A DNA stretch of 13,902 bases from Thermoproteota archaeon (GTDB taxonomy: Archaea; Thermoproteota; Methanomethylicia; Methanomethylicales; B66-G16): the NCBI GenBank assembly GCA_003649085.1, contig QMQV01000039.1, positions 1 to 13,902 on the forward strand. Direction: 5' to 3'. Every line of letters starts with the position of its first letter. Position 1 is the stretch's first letter. The position numbers and the translations under genes are program-made. Below are positions 7,843 through 13,902 of the stretch, piece after piece. The notes under the pieces are model-generated. The model made no database searches and was not told where the DNA came from. It saw only the letters and a list, made by a program, of their open reading frames with translations.

Positions 7843-7845
7843 TGC

Positions 7846-7853
7846 CCTCCTTT
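7846..7853 (-). promoter_or_regulatory. Shine-Dalgarno AAAGGAGG ahead of the purF AUU/AUA codons
   Basis: The minus strand reads AAAGGAGG, followed by GCA, then ATT AAA ATA GGC TGT, where TGT encodes the catalytic Cys. The spacer is 3 nt to ATT or 9 nt to ATA; the longer spacing is more usual, so ATA cannot be excluded. Confidence 0.6.
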
Positions 7854-7875
7854 GCTCCTCTTAGGACTTGAAGAC

Positions 7876-7887
7876 AGGTATATCAAT
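7876..7887 (-). promoter_or_regulatory. Candidate TATA box for purF
   Basis: The minus strand reads AATTGATATACC, preceded by an A-run. A start about 25 bp downstream falls near 7855, just before the AAAGGAGG site. A second A/T box (ATTTAAAATA, about 7921-7930) would give a leader near 60 nt. The 155-bp gap after purM makes a separate purF promoter plausible. Confidence 0.3.
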
Positions 7888-7937
7888 TTTTTGCGACTGG
7901 CTTAAATCAAATTTACTTAACTATTTTAAATTCTCAT

Positions 7938-7952
7938 GCCAGCGTCCGGGCC
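7938..7952. other. GC-rich 15-bp patch in the purM-purF spacer
   Basis: Thirteen of 15 bases are G or C (GCCAGCGTCCGGGCC on the plus strand), within otherwise strongly A/T-rich spacer. It is next to an A/T-rich box on the minus strand and could be a protein-binding site or part of a small structured RNA. No box C/D, tRNA arm or clean hairpin was found. The rest of the 7843-7997 spacer shows only A/T-rich promoter-like sequence. Confidence 0.3.
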
Positions 7953-7997
7953 TTAGTTTTCGATTTTTAAAAGATCCGCTGTACGCTTGATGGTGAT

Positions 7998-9179
7998 TTA
8001 TGTTATTCTAGTGTAATAGAAATCGCCGTAAACGCTTTTAATGATAAGTTCATTTGAAGAATAGCTGCTTTTCTCTACGTGGCCTATGACTTGGGCTTCT
8101 ATACCCCATTTTTCAACTACGTCAATAACTTCATCGACAACGCTTTTTGTGGCTATAATTTCAAACCCTACGCCCATGTTGAATACGCTGAACATTTCTT
8201 CCCAGCTAACCCTTCCTTCACGCTGTATGACTTTAAATATGGGCGGCGTTGGAGGTAAGGCATCTTTTACGTAGCGTAGGTTTGCGCCTATGCGAAGTAT
8301 TTTTGTTAGCCCTCCTCCAGTAATGTGCACCATTCCCTTAACATCCCCCCATGCTTTGTCCAGAATTTCGGCTATGATAGGTGCATATATCCTGGTTGGT
8401 GAAGAAAGGGCTTCAGCCAATGTCATTTCAACTTCGTCTAAGTAGTCGGTTAGCCTGAATTTGCCATGGTAACCTCTCTTAGAGGGCTCGCTAATTTCAG
8501 GATATTTTAACTCATACTCTTTTGATAAGAGCACGTGACGTGCTAGTGTTATACCATTGCACATTAAGCCGCTATTATGCTTGTTCTCAAACTTAGCTTT
8601 TCCATCACTTCTAAGCCCTATAATGACATCTCCTTCGGTGATTTTTTCGCATGTTATAGCTTTATTCAAGTCTACTTTCGCAAAAACTGCTCCAACGACA
8701 TCTAAGGTTCTGACTTGATCAGGTATGTCAGCTGTTTCTCCTCCAGCAAAGATAGGGCTTACTTTGAAGTTAAGGTGTGAAGTCAAGTTTTTAAGTAAGT
8801 TTAAAACCTCGTTAAATCCTTGGCTAAGTACCTGGAGAACTTCTGCTCGAGGTAGCTTAAACGTGTTTATCGCTATATAATCTGCGAAGAGTATTGGCTT
8901 AGCTCCTAATGTCATGACATCATCCACGTTCATCGCGACTACGTCCTGAGCTAGCTCCTTAAACCAACCGATCTCTCCAGTTTCCTTGTAGCATAAGTAG
9001 GGTATGATAGGTTTGCTGCCAGCGCCATCCAAGTGCAGTATTAAGCCCTTTACGTTTTCTGGATCTTTAAATGCTACAGTAAAAGCTTTGGGAAATAATG
9101 GTGTGAGCATTTGCTCAAATATCTTTACATCCCTTTTTTGGGCGTCTACTCCTAGCTCACGATAAATATGATTTGTCAT
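7998..9179 (-). CDS. purM: Phosphoribosylformylglycinamidine cyclo-ligase (AIR synthetase)
   Basis: ATP-dependent cyclisation of FGAM to AIR, normally by a cytosolic dimer of the PurM/PurL/SelD superfamily. The 393-aa protein shows DGAGSKPII (51-59), DVVAMNVDDVMTLGAKP (79-95), GGETADIPD (146-154), GLRSDGK with NSGL..NG (188-209), PTRIYAP (261-267), HITGGGLTKI (285-294) and FNMGVGFE (333-340). It is longer than the roughly 345-aa bacterial enzymes; part of the extra length appears to lie before PTRIY (about 226-258). The ATG at 9179 has GAGGG a few nt upstream. It is the first gene of the minus-strand run and diverges from purE, so its substrate-producing complex (PurS/L/Q) is encoded in the opposite run. 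The two runs may share a control region. Confidence 0.96.
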   Translation of the reverse strand: MTNHIYRELGVDAQKRDVKIFEQMLTPLFPKAFTVAFKDPENVKGLILHLDGAGSKPIIPYLCYKETGEIGWFKELAQDVVAMNVDDVMTLGAKPILFADYIAINTFKLPRAEVLQVLSQGFNEVLNLLKNLTSHLNFKVSPIFAGGETADIPDQVRTLDVVGAVFAKVDLNKAITCEKITEGDVIIGLRSDGKAKFENKHNSGLMCNGITLARHVLLSKEYELKYPEISEPSKRGYHGKFRLTDYLDEVEMTLAEALSSPTRIYAPIIAEILDKAWGDVKGMVHITGGGLTKILRIGANLRYVKDALPPTPPIFKVIQREGRVSWEEMFSVFNMGVGFEIIATKSVVDEVIDVVEKWGIEAQVIGHVEKSSYSSNELIIKSVYGDFYYTRIT

Positions 9180-9205
9180 TTAATGCCCTCTAGCTCTAAG
9201 CTCCT

Positions 9206-9214
9206 CAATATATC
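9206..9214. promoter_or_regulatory. Shared TATA-like box between divergent purM and purE
   Basis: The near-palindromic AATATATCC fits both directions. Rightward, a start about 25 bp away falls near 9235, 21 nt before the likely purE TTG. Leftward, it falls near 9185, just before the purM ATG. A second box (CCATATAAG, about 9232-9240) is too close to purE for use in that direction but could serve purM with a longer leader. By eye only. Confidence 0.35.
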
Positions 9215-9243
9215 CTTAAAGCTCTGATAATCCATATAAGCTT

Positions 9244-9250
9244 AAGGTGA
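9244..9250 (+). promoter_or_regulatory. Shine-Dalgarno AAGGTGA that decides the purE start
   Basis: AAGGTGA is 5 nt before TTG at 9256. The GTG at 9247 lies inside this ribosome-binding site and so is probably not the start codon. Confidence 0.6.
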
Positions 9251-9255
9251 ACTCG

Positions 9256-9714
9256 TTGCCTATCGTGTCTTTAATTATAGGTAGCGAACGTGACCGAGAG
9301 GTAGGAGATAAAGTCTTTGAACTTCTTAAAAGCTTTGGAGTTAACGTTGAATACAGAGTAATGTCTGCCCATAGGAACCCTAAAGAACTTGATGAATACG
9401 TGACGAAGACCAATGCTGAAGTTTTCATAGCGATAGCGGGGTTGTCAGCAGCTCTTCCTGGGGTTATAGCTTCTAAAACGTTAAAGCCTGTTATAGGGGT
9501 GCCAAGAGAAGTCAAGGTGGGTGGGCTCGATTCATTATTGTCTATAGCTCAAATGCCACCTGGTGTCCCAGTAGCTTGTGTTGGAATAGATAACGGAGAG
9601 AACGCTGCTTTGCTCGCGATATCGATTTTATCGTTAAGATACCCAGAGCTTGAGGATAAGCTTGCAGAGTATAGGAGAAGCAGGGCTGAAAAATCCATAA
9701 AAGTGATTAGCTGA
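9256..9714 (+). CDS. purE: PurE: N5-CAIR mutase or AIR carboxylase
   Basis: Converts AIR-derived substrate to CAIR, either as a class I N5-CAIR mutase (with PurK) or a class II AIR carboxylase using CO2. From the TTG start the protein is 152 aa and opens [13 protein letters not shown], the normal family N-terminus. It then shows VMSAHRNP (35-42), [13 protein letters not shown] (61-73), [24 protein letters not shown] and [15 protein letters not shown] and the [10 protein letters not shown] segment are class I traits. The class I AAHLPG loop reads SAALPG, without its His, and the IGKAGAANAALL stretch is shortened to [11 protein letters not shown]. No purK is in the window. TTG at 9256 is chosen over GTG at 9247 because AAGGTGA precedes it properly. 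First gene of the rightward run, 14 nt before purB. Confidence 0.94.
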   Translation: MPIVSLIIGSERDREVGDKVFELLKSFGVNVEYRVMSAHRNPKELDEYVTKTNAEVFIAIAGLSAALPGVIASKTLKPVIGVPREVKVGGLDSLLSIAQMPPGVPVACVGIDNGENAALLAISILSLRYPELEDKLAEYRRSRAEKSIKVIS

Positions 9715-9728
9715 GGAGGTATAAGCTC

Positions 9729-11093
9729 TTGAGCGCTGATGAGAGACTCGTATGCCCTCTTGAACATAGGTATGGTAGTATTGAAATGCGCACGATATTT
9801 TCTAATGAAAATATCTTAAGAAAGAGGCTTCAAGTTGAAGTGGCATTAGCTTATGGTTTAGCGGCTGCAGGTTTCATAAGCTTTGAAGAAGCTAAGAAGA
9901 TAGAGGAGGCTTCAGCTAAGGTTAAGCTTGAAAGGATTGAAGAGCTTGAAAAGGTCTTAGGACATGACATAATGGCGTTAGCAACGAGCTTGGCCGAAGC
10001 TGCAGAAAGTTTTGGTAGAGGAGTTCACTTAGGTGCTACAAGCTATGATATCGTTGACACCGCGTGGGCTTTAATATTTAGGGATGCTCTTAAGATCGTT
10101 AAGAGCAAGCTTAAGTCGATATTAAGCATGCTAATGGAGTATTCCAAGAGATATGAAGATCTAATGATGGTTGGTAGGACGCATGGACAACATGCATTGC
10201 CAATAACTTTAGGCTTTAAGTTCGCTAACTATGTCTATGAACTTTCAAGAAGCCTAGAAAGGATTGTAGAGAGTGAAAAGCGGCTTATTAGGGGAAAACT
10301 TTCTGGTGCTGTTGGAACTATGGCGGCTTGGGGAAATAAAGGGCTTGTTGTTGAGGCAGAGGCATTAAAAAGGCTTGGCTTAAAACCGCACGTTATATCA
10401 ACTCAAGTGGCTCCTAGAGATGGCTTTGCTGAAATCATTTCTGCGCTTGCTATTTTATCGAGTCAGCTTGATAGATTTGCTGTTGAAGTTAGGGAGCTCA
10501 TGAGACCTGAAATCGACGAGTTAGCTGAGGGAGTTGGTGTACGCGTTGGGAGCAGTACGATGCCTCAGAAGAAGAACCCTGTTACCGCTGAGAAGATTTC
10601 AGGTTTAGCTAAGGTGTTGAGAGCACTGACTTTAACCTCTCTTGAAAATATACCACTTTGGCATGAGAGGGATCTAACAAATAGCAGTAGTGAGAGAATT
10701 TTGTTTTCTCATGTCATGCTCATTATCGATGAGCAGCTAGACTCCACCATAAGCTTACTTAAGAACTTGATTATTAAGCCTGAGAGCATGAGGAAAAACC
10801 TTGAAATTAGTGGAGGAGCCATTATGGCCGAAGCTATCATGGTTGCTTTAGTTAAGAAGGGGATGTTAAGACATGAGGCACATAAGCTCTTGAGGGAAAT
10901 TGAGAGGAAAGCTGAGCTTAATGGTATTAGCTTTAAAGAGGCATTATTTGGTGATCCTGAAGCACAGAGATATTTAAGCAGAGAGGAGCTTGAAGAGTTG
11001 CTCAAGCCTGAAAAATACCTGGGCTTAAATAAGGAGCTCATTGAAAGGGCTCTTCAATACGCTAATGAAGTACTTAAGGTCATTGAGGCGTAA
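9729..11093 (+). CDS. purB: Adenylosuccinate lyase
   Basis: Fumarase/aspartase-superfamily lyase acting twice in purine synthesis: SAICAR to AICAR plus fumarate, and adenylosuccinate to AMP plus fumarate. Normally a cytosolic tetramer. The 454-aa protein has the N-terminal [30 protein letters not shown] (100-112), [14 protein letters not shown] (149-162, with the general-acid His region) and the flexible signature loop [10 protein letters not shown] (275-284), whose serine is the expected catalytic base. Length is close to short PurB enzymes (about 430-460 aa). The start is TTG at 9729: GGAGGT lies 8 nt upstream, and the first Met in frame, in IEMRTIF, would remove the conserved HRYGS segment. 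It follows purE by 14 nt and precedes purS by 3 nt, so the genes are probably cotranscribed. PurC, its substrate supplier, is encoded about 8 kb away. Confidence 0.97.
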   Translation: MSADERLVCPLEHRYGSIEMRTIFSNENILRKRLQVEVALAYGLAAAGFISFEEAKKIEEASAKVKLERIEELEKVLGHDIMALATSLAEAAESFGRGVHLGATSYDIVDTAWALIFRDALKIVKSKLKSILSMLMEYSKRYEDLMMVGRTHGQHALPITLGFKFANYVYELSRSLERIVESEKRLIRGKLSGAVGTMAAWGNKGLVVEAEALKRLGLKPHVISTQVAPRDGFAEIISALAILSSQLDRFAVEVRELMRPEIDELAEGVGVRVGSSTMPQKKNPVTAEKISGLAKVLRALTLTSLENIPLWHERDLTNSSSERILFSHVMLIIDEQLDSTISLLKNLIIKPESMRKNLEISGGAIMAEAIMVALVKKGMLRHEAHKLLREIERKAELNGISFKEALFGDPEAQRYLSREELEELLKPEKYLGLNKELIERALQYANEVLKVIEA

Positions 11094-11096
11094 CTT

Positions 11097-11345
11097 ATGA
11101 AGTTTAAAGCTAAAGTAGAGGTTAAACTTAAGCCAGGTTTCTTTGACCCTGAAGGGGAATCTGCCAAGAGTGCATTAAGAGACTTAGGTTTTCCAGTTAT
11201 AAAAGTAAGTGTAAACAAGGTATATGAAATTCTCTTAGATGCTAATACAGAAGAAGACGCTAAGATGCTTGTTAAGGAAATGTGTGAAAAGCTTCTGGCA
11301 AATCCAGTAAAGGACGTTTACTCCATTGAGGTGTTTAAAGATTGA
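11097..11345 (+). CDS. purS: PurS subunit of FGAM synthetase
   Basis: Small subunit that bridges PurL and PurQ in the three-part FGAM synthetase of archaea and many Gram-positives. At 82 aa it is the normal family size and shows the ferredoxin-like pattern: strand KFKAKVEVKLKPGFFDPEG, helix SAKSALRDLGF, strand VIKVSVNKVYEILL, helix AKMLVKEMCEKLL, and a closing strand YSIEVF. It has no catalytic residues of its own. ATG at 11097 follows the purB stop by 3 nt, with a GAGGCG spanning the end of purB as ribosome-binding site. Its own TGA overlaps the purL TTG by two bases (TTGA), suggesting translational coupling and balanced subunit output. Confidence 0.95.
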   Translation: MKFKAKVEVKLKPGFFDPEGESAKSALRDLGFPVIKVSVNKVYEILLDANTEEDAKMLVKEMCEKLLANPVKDVYSIEVFKD

Positions 11346-13717
11346 ATGTTCTTTATAACAAACTTGCCATTCCCTTCTTAGTCTATGAAGTTAATGTATT
11401 GACAGCCTCTGATGACGAGCTTTTAAAGATAAACTCTGACATGGGGTTAGGGCTAAGCATCGAAGAGTTAAAGGCGATTAAAAGATATTATGAAAAGCTT
11501 GGCAGGAACCCTACAGATGTCGAACTTCAGTCAATTGCCCAAGTATGGTCAGAACACTGCTTTCACAAGACTTTTAAAGGTATTGTGAAGTTACCTGATG
11601 GAAGCTATGTTGAGAACATCTTTAAGAAGTATATAGCTAAAGTCGTTGAAGAGCTTAAGCCCCCTTGGTGCATCTCAGTCTTCGAAGATAATGCTGGAAT
11701 TGTGGAATTTGAAGATGGATATGGCATTGCTGTAAAAGTTGAAACACATAATCACCCATCTGCTATCGAACCATTCGGAGGAGCTGCTACAGGTGTAGGT
11801 GGCGTTATAAGGGATGTTCTAGGGGTATGGGCTAAGCCTATAGCTTGTCTTGATGTTTTATGTTTTGGACCCTTAAATACGCCTTATGAGAAACTTCCTC
11901 TAGGAGTTAAACACTCTAGATACCTTTTCAAAGGTGTTGTAGCAGGAGTAGGACACTACGGTAACAACGTTGGAATTCCTACCGTGTGTGGCGCCATATA
12001 CTTTGATGAAGGATATTTAGGCAATGTTGTTGTCTACTGTGGGTGCGTAGGGGTTTTGCCCTTAAGTTGCTATGTTAAGAATGCTAAGCCTGGAGATTTT
12101 ATAGTATTGGCAGGAGGCAGGACGGGCCGGGATGGTATTCACGGAGTAACGTTTGCTTCTGCTGAACTCAGTGAAGAATCTGAAAAGGTTTCAAGGCCAG
12201 CCGTTCAAATACCAAACCCTATTGAAGAAGAGAAGCTCATTAGAGCTATTATTAGAGTCAGGGATGAAAAGCTTGGTTCGGCTATAACAGATCTCGGTGG
12301 TGGAGGCATTTCATGCGCAGTTAACGAGACTGCTCATAGATTTGGCTGTGGGGCTGTCGTCGAGCTTTCCAGAGTTCCTTTAAAAGACCCCGAAATGCGC
12401 CCGTGGGAAATTTGGCTTTCTGAATCACAGGAGAGAATGCTCTTAATAGTGCCAGGCGAGAACTTGGAGAGGATTCTTGAGATTTTCGATGAAGAAGACG
12501 TAGAAGCCACGCCTATTGGGAGGCTTACAGAGGGTCATTTTGTGAAGGTGTATTACCATGGCTTTCTCATAGCTGACCTTGACCTTGACTTTCTATTTAA
12601 TCCTCCAAAAGCAGTTAGGTACGCTGAGTATAGTGAGAATGAGGTTGAAGAGATATTTGATGCTCCTCATGATATTAACGATGTCCTCCTTAGGCTTTTA
12701 TCGTCTCCAAATATTGCCAGTAAAGAAGCTGTCATTAGAACTTATGATCATGAAGTTAAGGGCATAACCGCGCTGAAACCTTTGCATGGCTTTAGGGGGG
12801 GACCAAATGACGCCGTAGTGTTAAAGCCTATTCCAAGCTCCTGGAAAGGGCTGGTAATAGCTTGTGGCATTAAGCCTAGTTATGGGAAGATAAGCCCCTA
12901 TTGGATGGCAGCTTCATGTATTGATGAAGCTATTAGGAATAGTGTAGCAGTAGGGGGTAGAAGGTGGGCTTTACTTGACAACTTTACATGGGGGAATCCC
13001 GAAAGAGCCGATAGGATGGGAGCTTTGCTTAAAGCTGCAGAAGCATGCTATGATGTGGCTAAGGACTTTGAAGCTCCGTTCATATCAGGTAAAGATAGCT
13101 TATACAATGAATCCCCTCTTGGACCCGTTACTCCAACATTACTTATAACAGCTATTAGCATTGTACCTGATGTTAGGAAGGTTATATCTGTTGATTTAAA
13201 ACAACCAGGCAACTCACTGTATGTTCTGGGCGTTACTAAGCGTGAGCTGGGAGGATCAGAATATCTGCGGCTATTAGGTGTTAATGGGGGTAAAGTACCT
13301 AGAGTGTACGTTAAAGATGCTAAGAGACTCTATGATAAGCTTATAGCTGCTATAGACGCGGGTTGTGTAGTAGCTTGCCATGATGTATCTGATGGAGGGT
13401 TAGCTGTAACATTAGCTGAGATGTGTTTAGCAAGCGGGTTTGGCGTTAGGGTAAACTTATCAAGGGTGTTAAGAGACGACGACGTTAACAGAGATGACGT
13501 AGTGCTATTTTCCGAATCGAATAGCCGTTTGATTGTTGAAGTGAAGAGAGATAGGATATCCGATTTTGAGGGAATCATGAGGGGATGTTGTTTTTCTCAA
13601 GTTGGAGAAGTTGTTGATGATGGGAAGCTAACAGTAATGGGACTTAAAGGAGATGTCATAGTAAAGCTAGATGTGGATGTCTTATGGGACGTATGGCGAA
13701 GTAGCTTAAAACTTTAA
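11342..13717 (+). CDS. purL: FGAM synthetase large (synthetase) subunit PurL
   Basis: Uses ATP and ammonia delivered from PurQ to convert FGAR to FGAM. This is the small archaeal/Bacillus form; 791 aa is somewhat longer than the usual 720-760. Landmarks: AQVWSEHCFHKTFKG (66-80, with the catalytic His region), FEDNAGIVEF, VETHNHPSAIEPFGG (133-147), GGRTGRDGIHG, TDLGGGGISCAVNE, WLSESQERM, the second-half ATP-site stretch SGKDSLYNE (582-590) and CHDVSDGGLAV (679-689). About 20 residues precede the usual beginning (LTASDDELLKI). I keep the TTG at 11342 because GAGGTG lies 8 nt before it inside purS and the TTGA overlap suggests coupling. A later TTG near 11399 would give the more usual N-terminus but has no clear ribosome-binding site. 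It needs FGAR, whose synthesis is not accounted for by a recognised gene here. Confidence 0.97.
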   Translation: MNVLYNKLAIPFLVYEVNVLTASDDELLKINSDMGLGLSIEELKAIKRYYEKLGRNPTDVELQSIAQVWSEHCFHKTFKGIVKLPDGSYVENIFKKYIAKVVEELKPPWCISVFEDNAGIVEFEDGYGIAVKVETHNHPSAIEPFGGAATGVGGVIRDVLGVWAKPIACLDVLCFGPLNTPYEKLPLGVKHSRYLFKGVVAGVGHYGNNVGIPTVCGAIYFDEGYLGNVVVYCGCVGVLPLSCYVKNAKPGDFIVLAGGRTGRDGIHGVTFASAELSEESEKVSRPAVQIPNPIEEEKLIRAIIRVRDEKLGSAITDLGGGGISCAVNETAHRFGCGAVVELSRVPLKDPEMRPWEIWLSESQERMLLIVPGENLERILEIFDEEDVEATPIGRLTEGHFVKVYYHGFLIADLDLDFLFNPPKAVRYAEYSENEVEEIFDAPHDINDVLLRLLSSPNIASKEAVIRTYDHEVKGITALKPLHGFRGGPNDAVVLKPIPSSWKGLVIACGIKPSYGKISPYWMAASCIDEAIRNSVAVGGRRWALLDNFTWGNPERADRMGALLKAAEACYDVAKDFEAPFISGKDSLYNESPLGPVTPTLLITAISIVPDVRKVISVDLKQPGNSLYVLGVTKRELGGSEYLRLLGVNGGKVPRVYVKDAKRLYDKLIAAIDAGCVVACHDVSDGGLAVTLAEMCLASGFGVRVNLSRVLRDDDVNRDDVVLFSESNSRLIVEVKRDRISDFEGIMRGCCFSQVGEVVDDGKLTVMGLKGDVIVKLDVDVLWDVWRSSLKL

Positions 13718-13723
13718 GGTGAT
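13718..13723 (+). promoter_or_regulatory. Shine-Dalgarno GGTGAT for purQ
   Basis: GGTGAT follows the purL stop directly and stands 4 nt before the TTG at 13728. It matches the archaeal 16S anti-Shine-Dalgarno and fixes the start of the edge-cut purQ. Confidence 0.6.
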
Positions 13724-13727
13724 ATTT

Positions 13728-13902
13728 TTGAAACGGCAGGACATTAGAGCTTGTATATTACGAGTTGGTGGCACAAACTGCGATGAAGAAACTTTGCTCG
13801 CCTTCTTAGATCTAGGTGTGAAAGCCGAAGTTATCCACATGAACTACTTGCTACGTGGTAAGAGGAGGTTGTCTGATTACCATATACTTGTTTTTCCAGG
13901 AG
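13728..13902 (+). CDS. purQ: FGAM synthetase glutaminase subunit PurQ, cut by window edge
   Basis: Class I glutamine amidotransferase that supplies ammonia to PurL. Only the first 58 codons are visible. They read MKRQDIRACILRVGGTNCDEE, then LLAFLDLGVKAEVIHMN and LSDYHILVFPG at the edge. The GTNCDEET segment and the LSDY..LV.PGG approach are typical PurQ N-terminal elements; the nucleophile Cys would lie beyond the edge. TTG at 13728 is used because of the GGTGAT just upstream, and the purL stop is 10 nt before it. It completes the purS-purL-purQ set in natural order. Confidence 0.93.
   Translation, partial: MKRQDIRACILRVGGTNCDEETLLAFLDLGVKAEVIHMNYLLRGKRRLSDYHILVFPG

Noticed and set aside
9247..9255. 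GTG at 9247 as the purE start
   Set aside because: It lies inside the AAGGTGA ribosome-binding site. The TTG at 9256 has proper spacing and gives the standard [11 protein letters not shown]-terminus. Not excluded absolutely.
1..13902. CRISPR arrays, insertion sequences, integrase or attachment sites
   Set aside because: No regularly spaced repeats, transposase-like proteins or terminal inverted repeats were seen. Gene content and composition look uniform across the window.

Overview
The window is a purine-biosynthesis locus of an archaeon. Features supporting an archaeal origin are: purS as a separate gene beside a small PurL and PurQ; a formylmethanofuran:tetrahydromethanopterin formyltransferase (Ftr) homologue; A/T-rich TATA-like boxes about 25 bp before likely transcription starts; and GGAGG or GGTGA ribosome-binding sites followed very often by TTG starts. 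The lineage cannot be fixed from this window. Ftr and a HAD protein resembling the EhaR-type proteins of methanogens suggest an organism with, or descended from, a methanopterin-type C1 pathway.

Layout. 1-1003 (-): C-terminally cut family-4 glycosyltransferase. 1112-1969 (+): purC, alone, with its own promoter. A minus-strand run goes from 9179 down to 1991 in the order purM, purF, purD, HAD protein, Ftr-like protein, PfkB-family kinase. A plus-strand run goes from 9256 to the right edge in the order purE, purB, purS, purL, purQ (cut by the edge). The two runs diverge from a 76-bp spacer (9180-9255). purC and the kinase gene converge with about 20 bp between them. No non-coding stretch exceeds 300 bp; the longest (155 bp) lies between purM and purF. 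No RNA gene, CRISPR array or mobile element was recognised.

How the genes fit together. PurF, PurD, PurS/L/Q, PurM, PurE, PurC and PurB cover every step from PRPP to AICAR except the formylation of GAR to FGAR. No purN or purT is present, nor the late genes (purP, purO or purH). An Ftr-like formyltransferase sits directly in the purD run, coupled to the HAD and kinase genes. This makes a C1-transfer module inside a purine operon the most interesting hypothesis here.

Two genes, ftr-like and purF, have homology-supported N-termini that extend upstream of any ATG/GTG/TTG. In both, strong Shine-Dalgarno sequences precede AUC, AUU or AUA codons, which suggests AUH initiation. At least five of the other eleven genes start with TTG by my reading.
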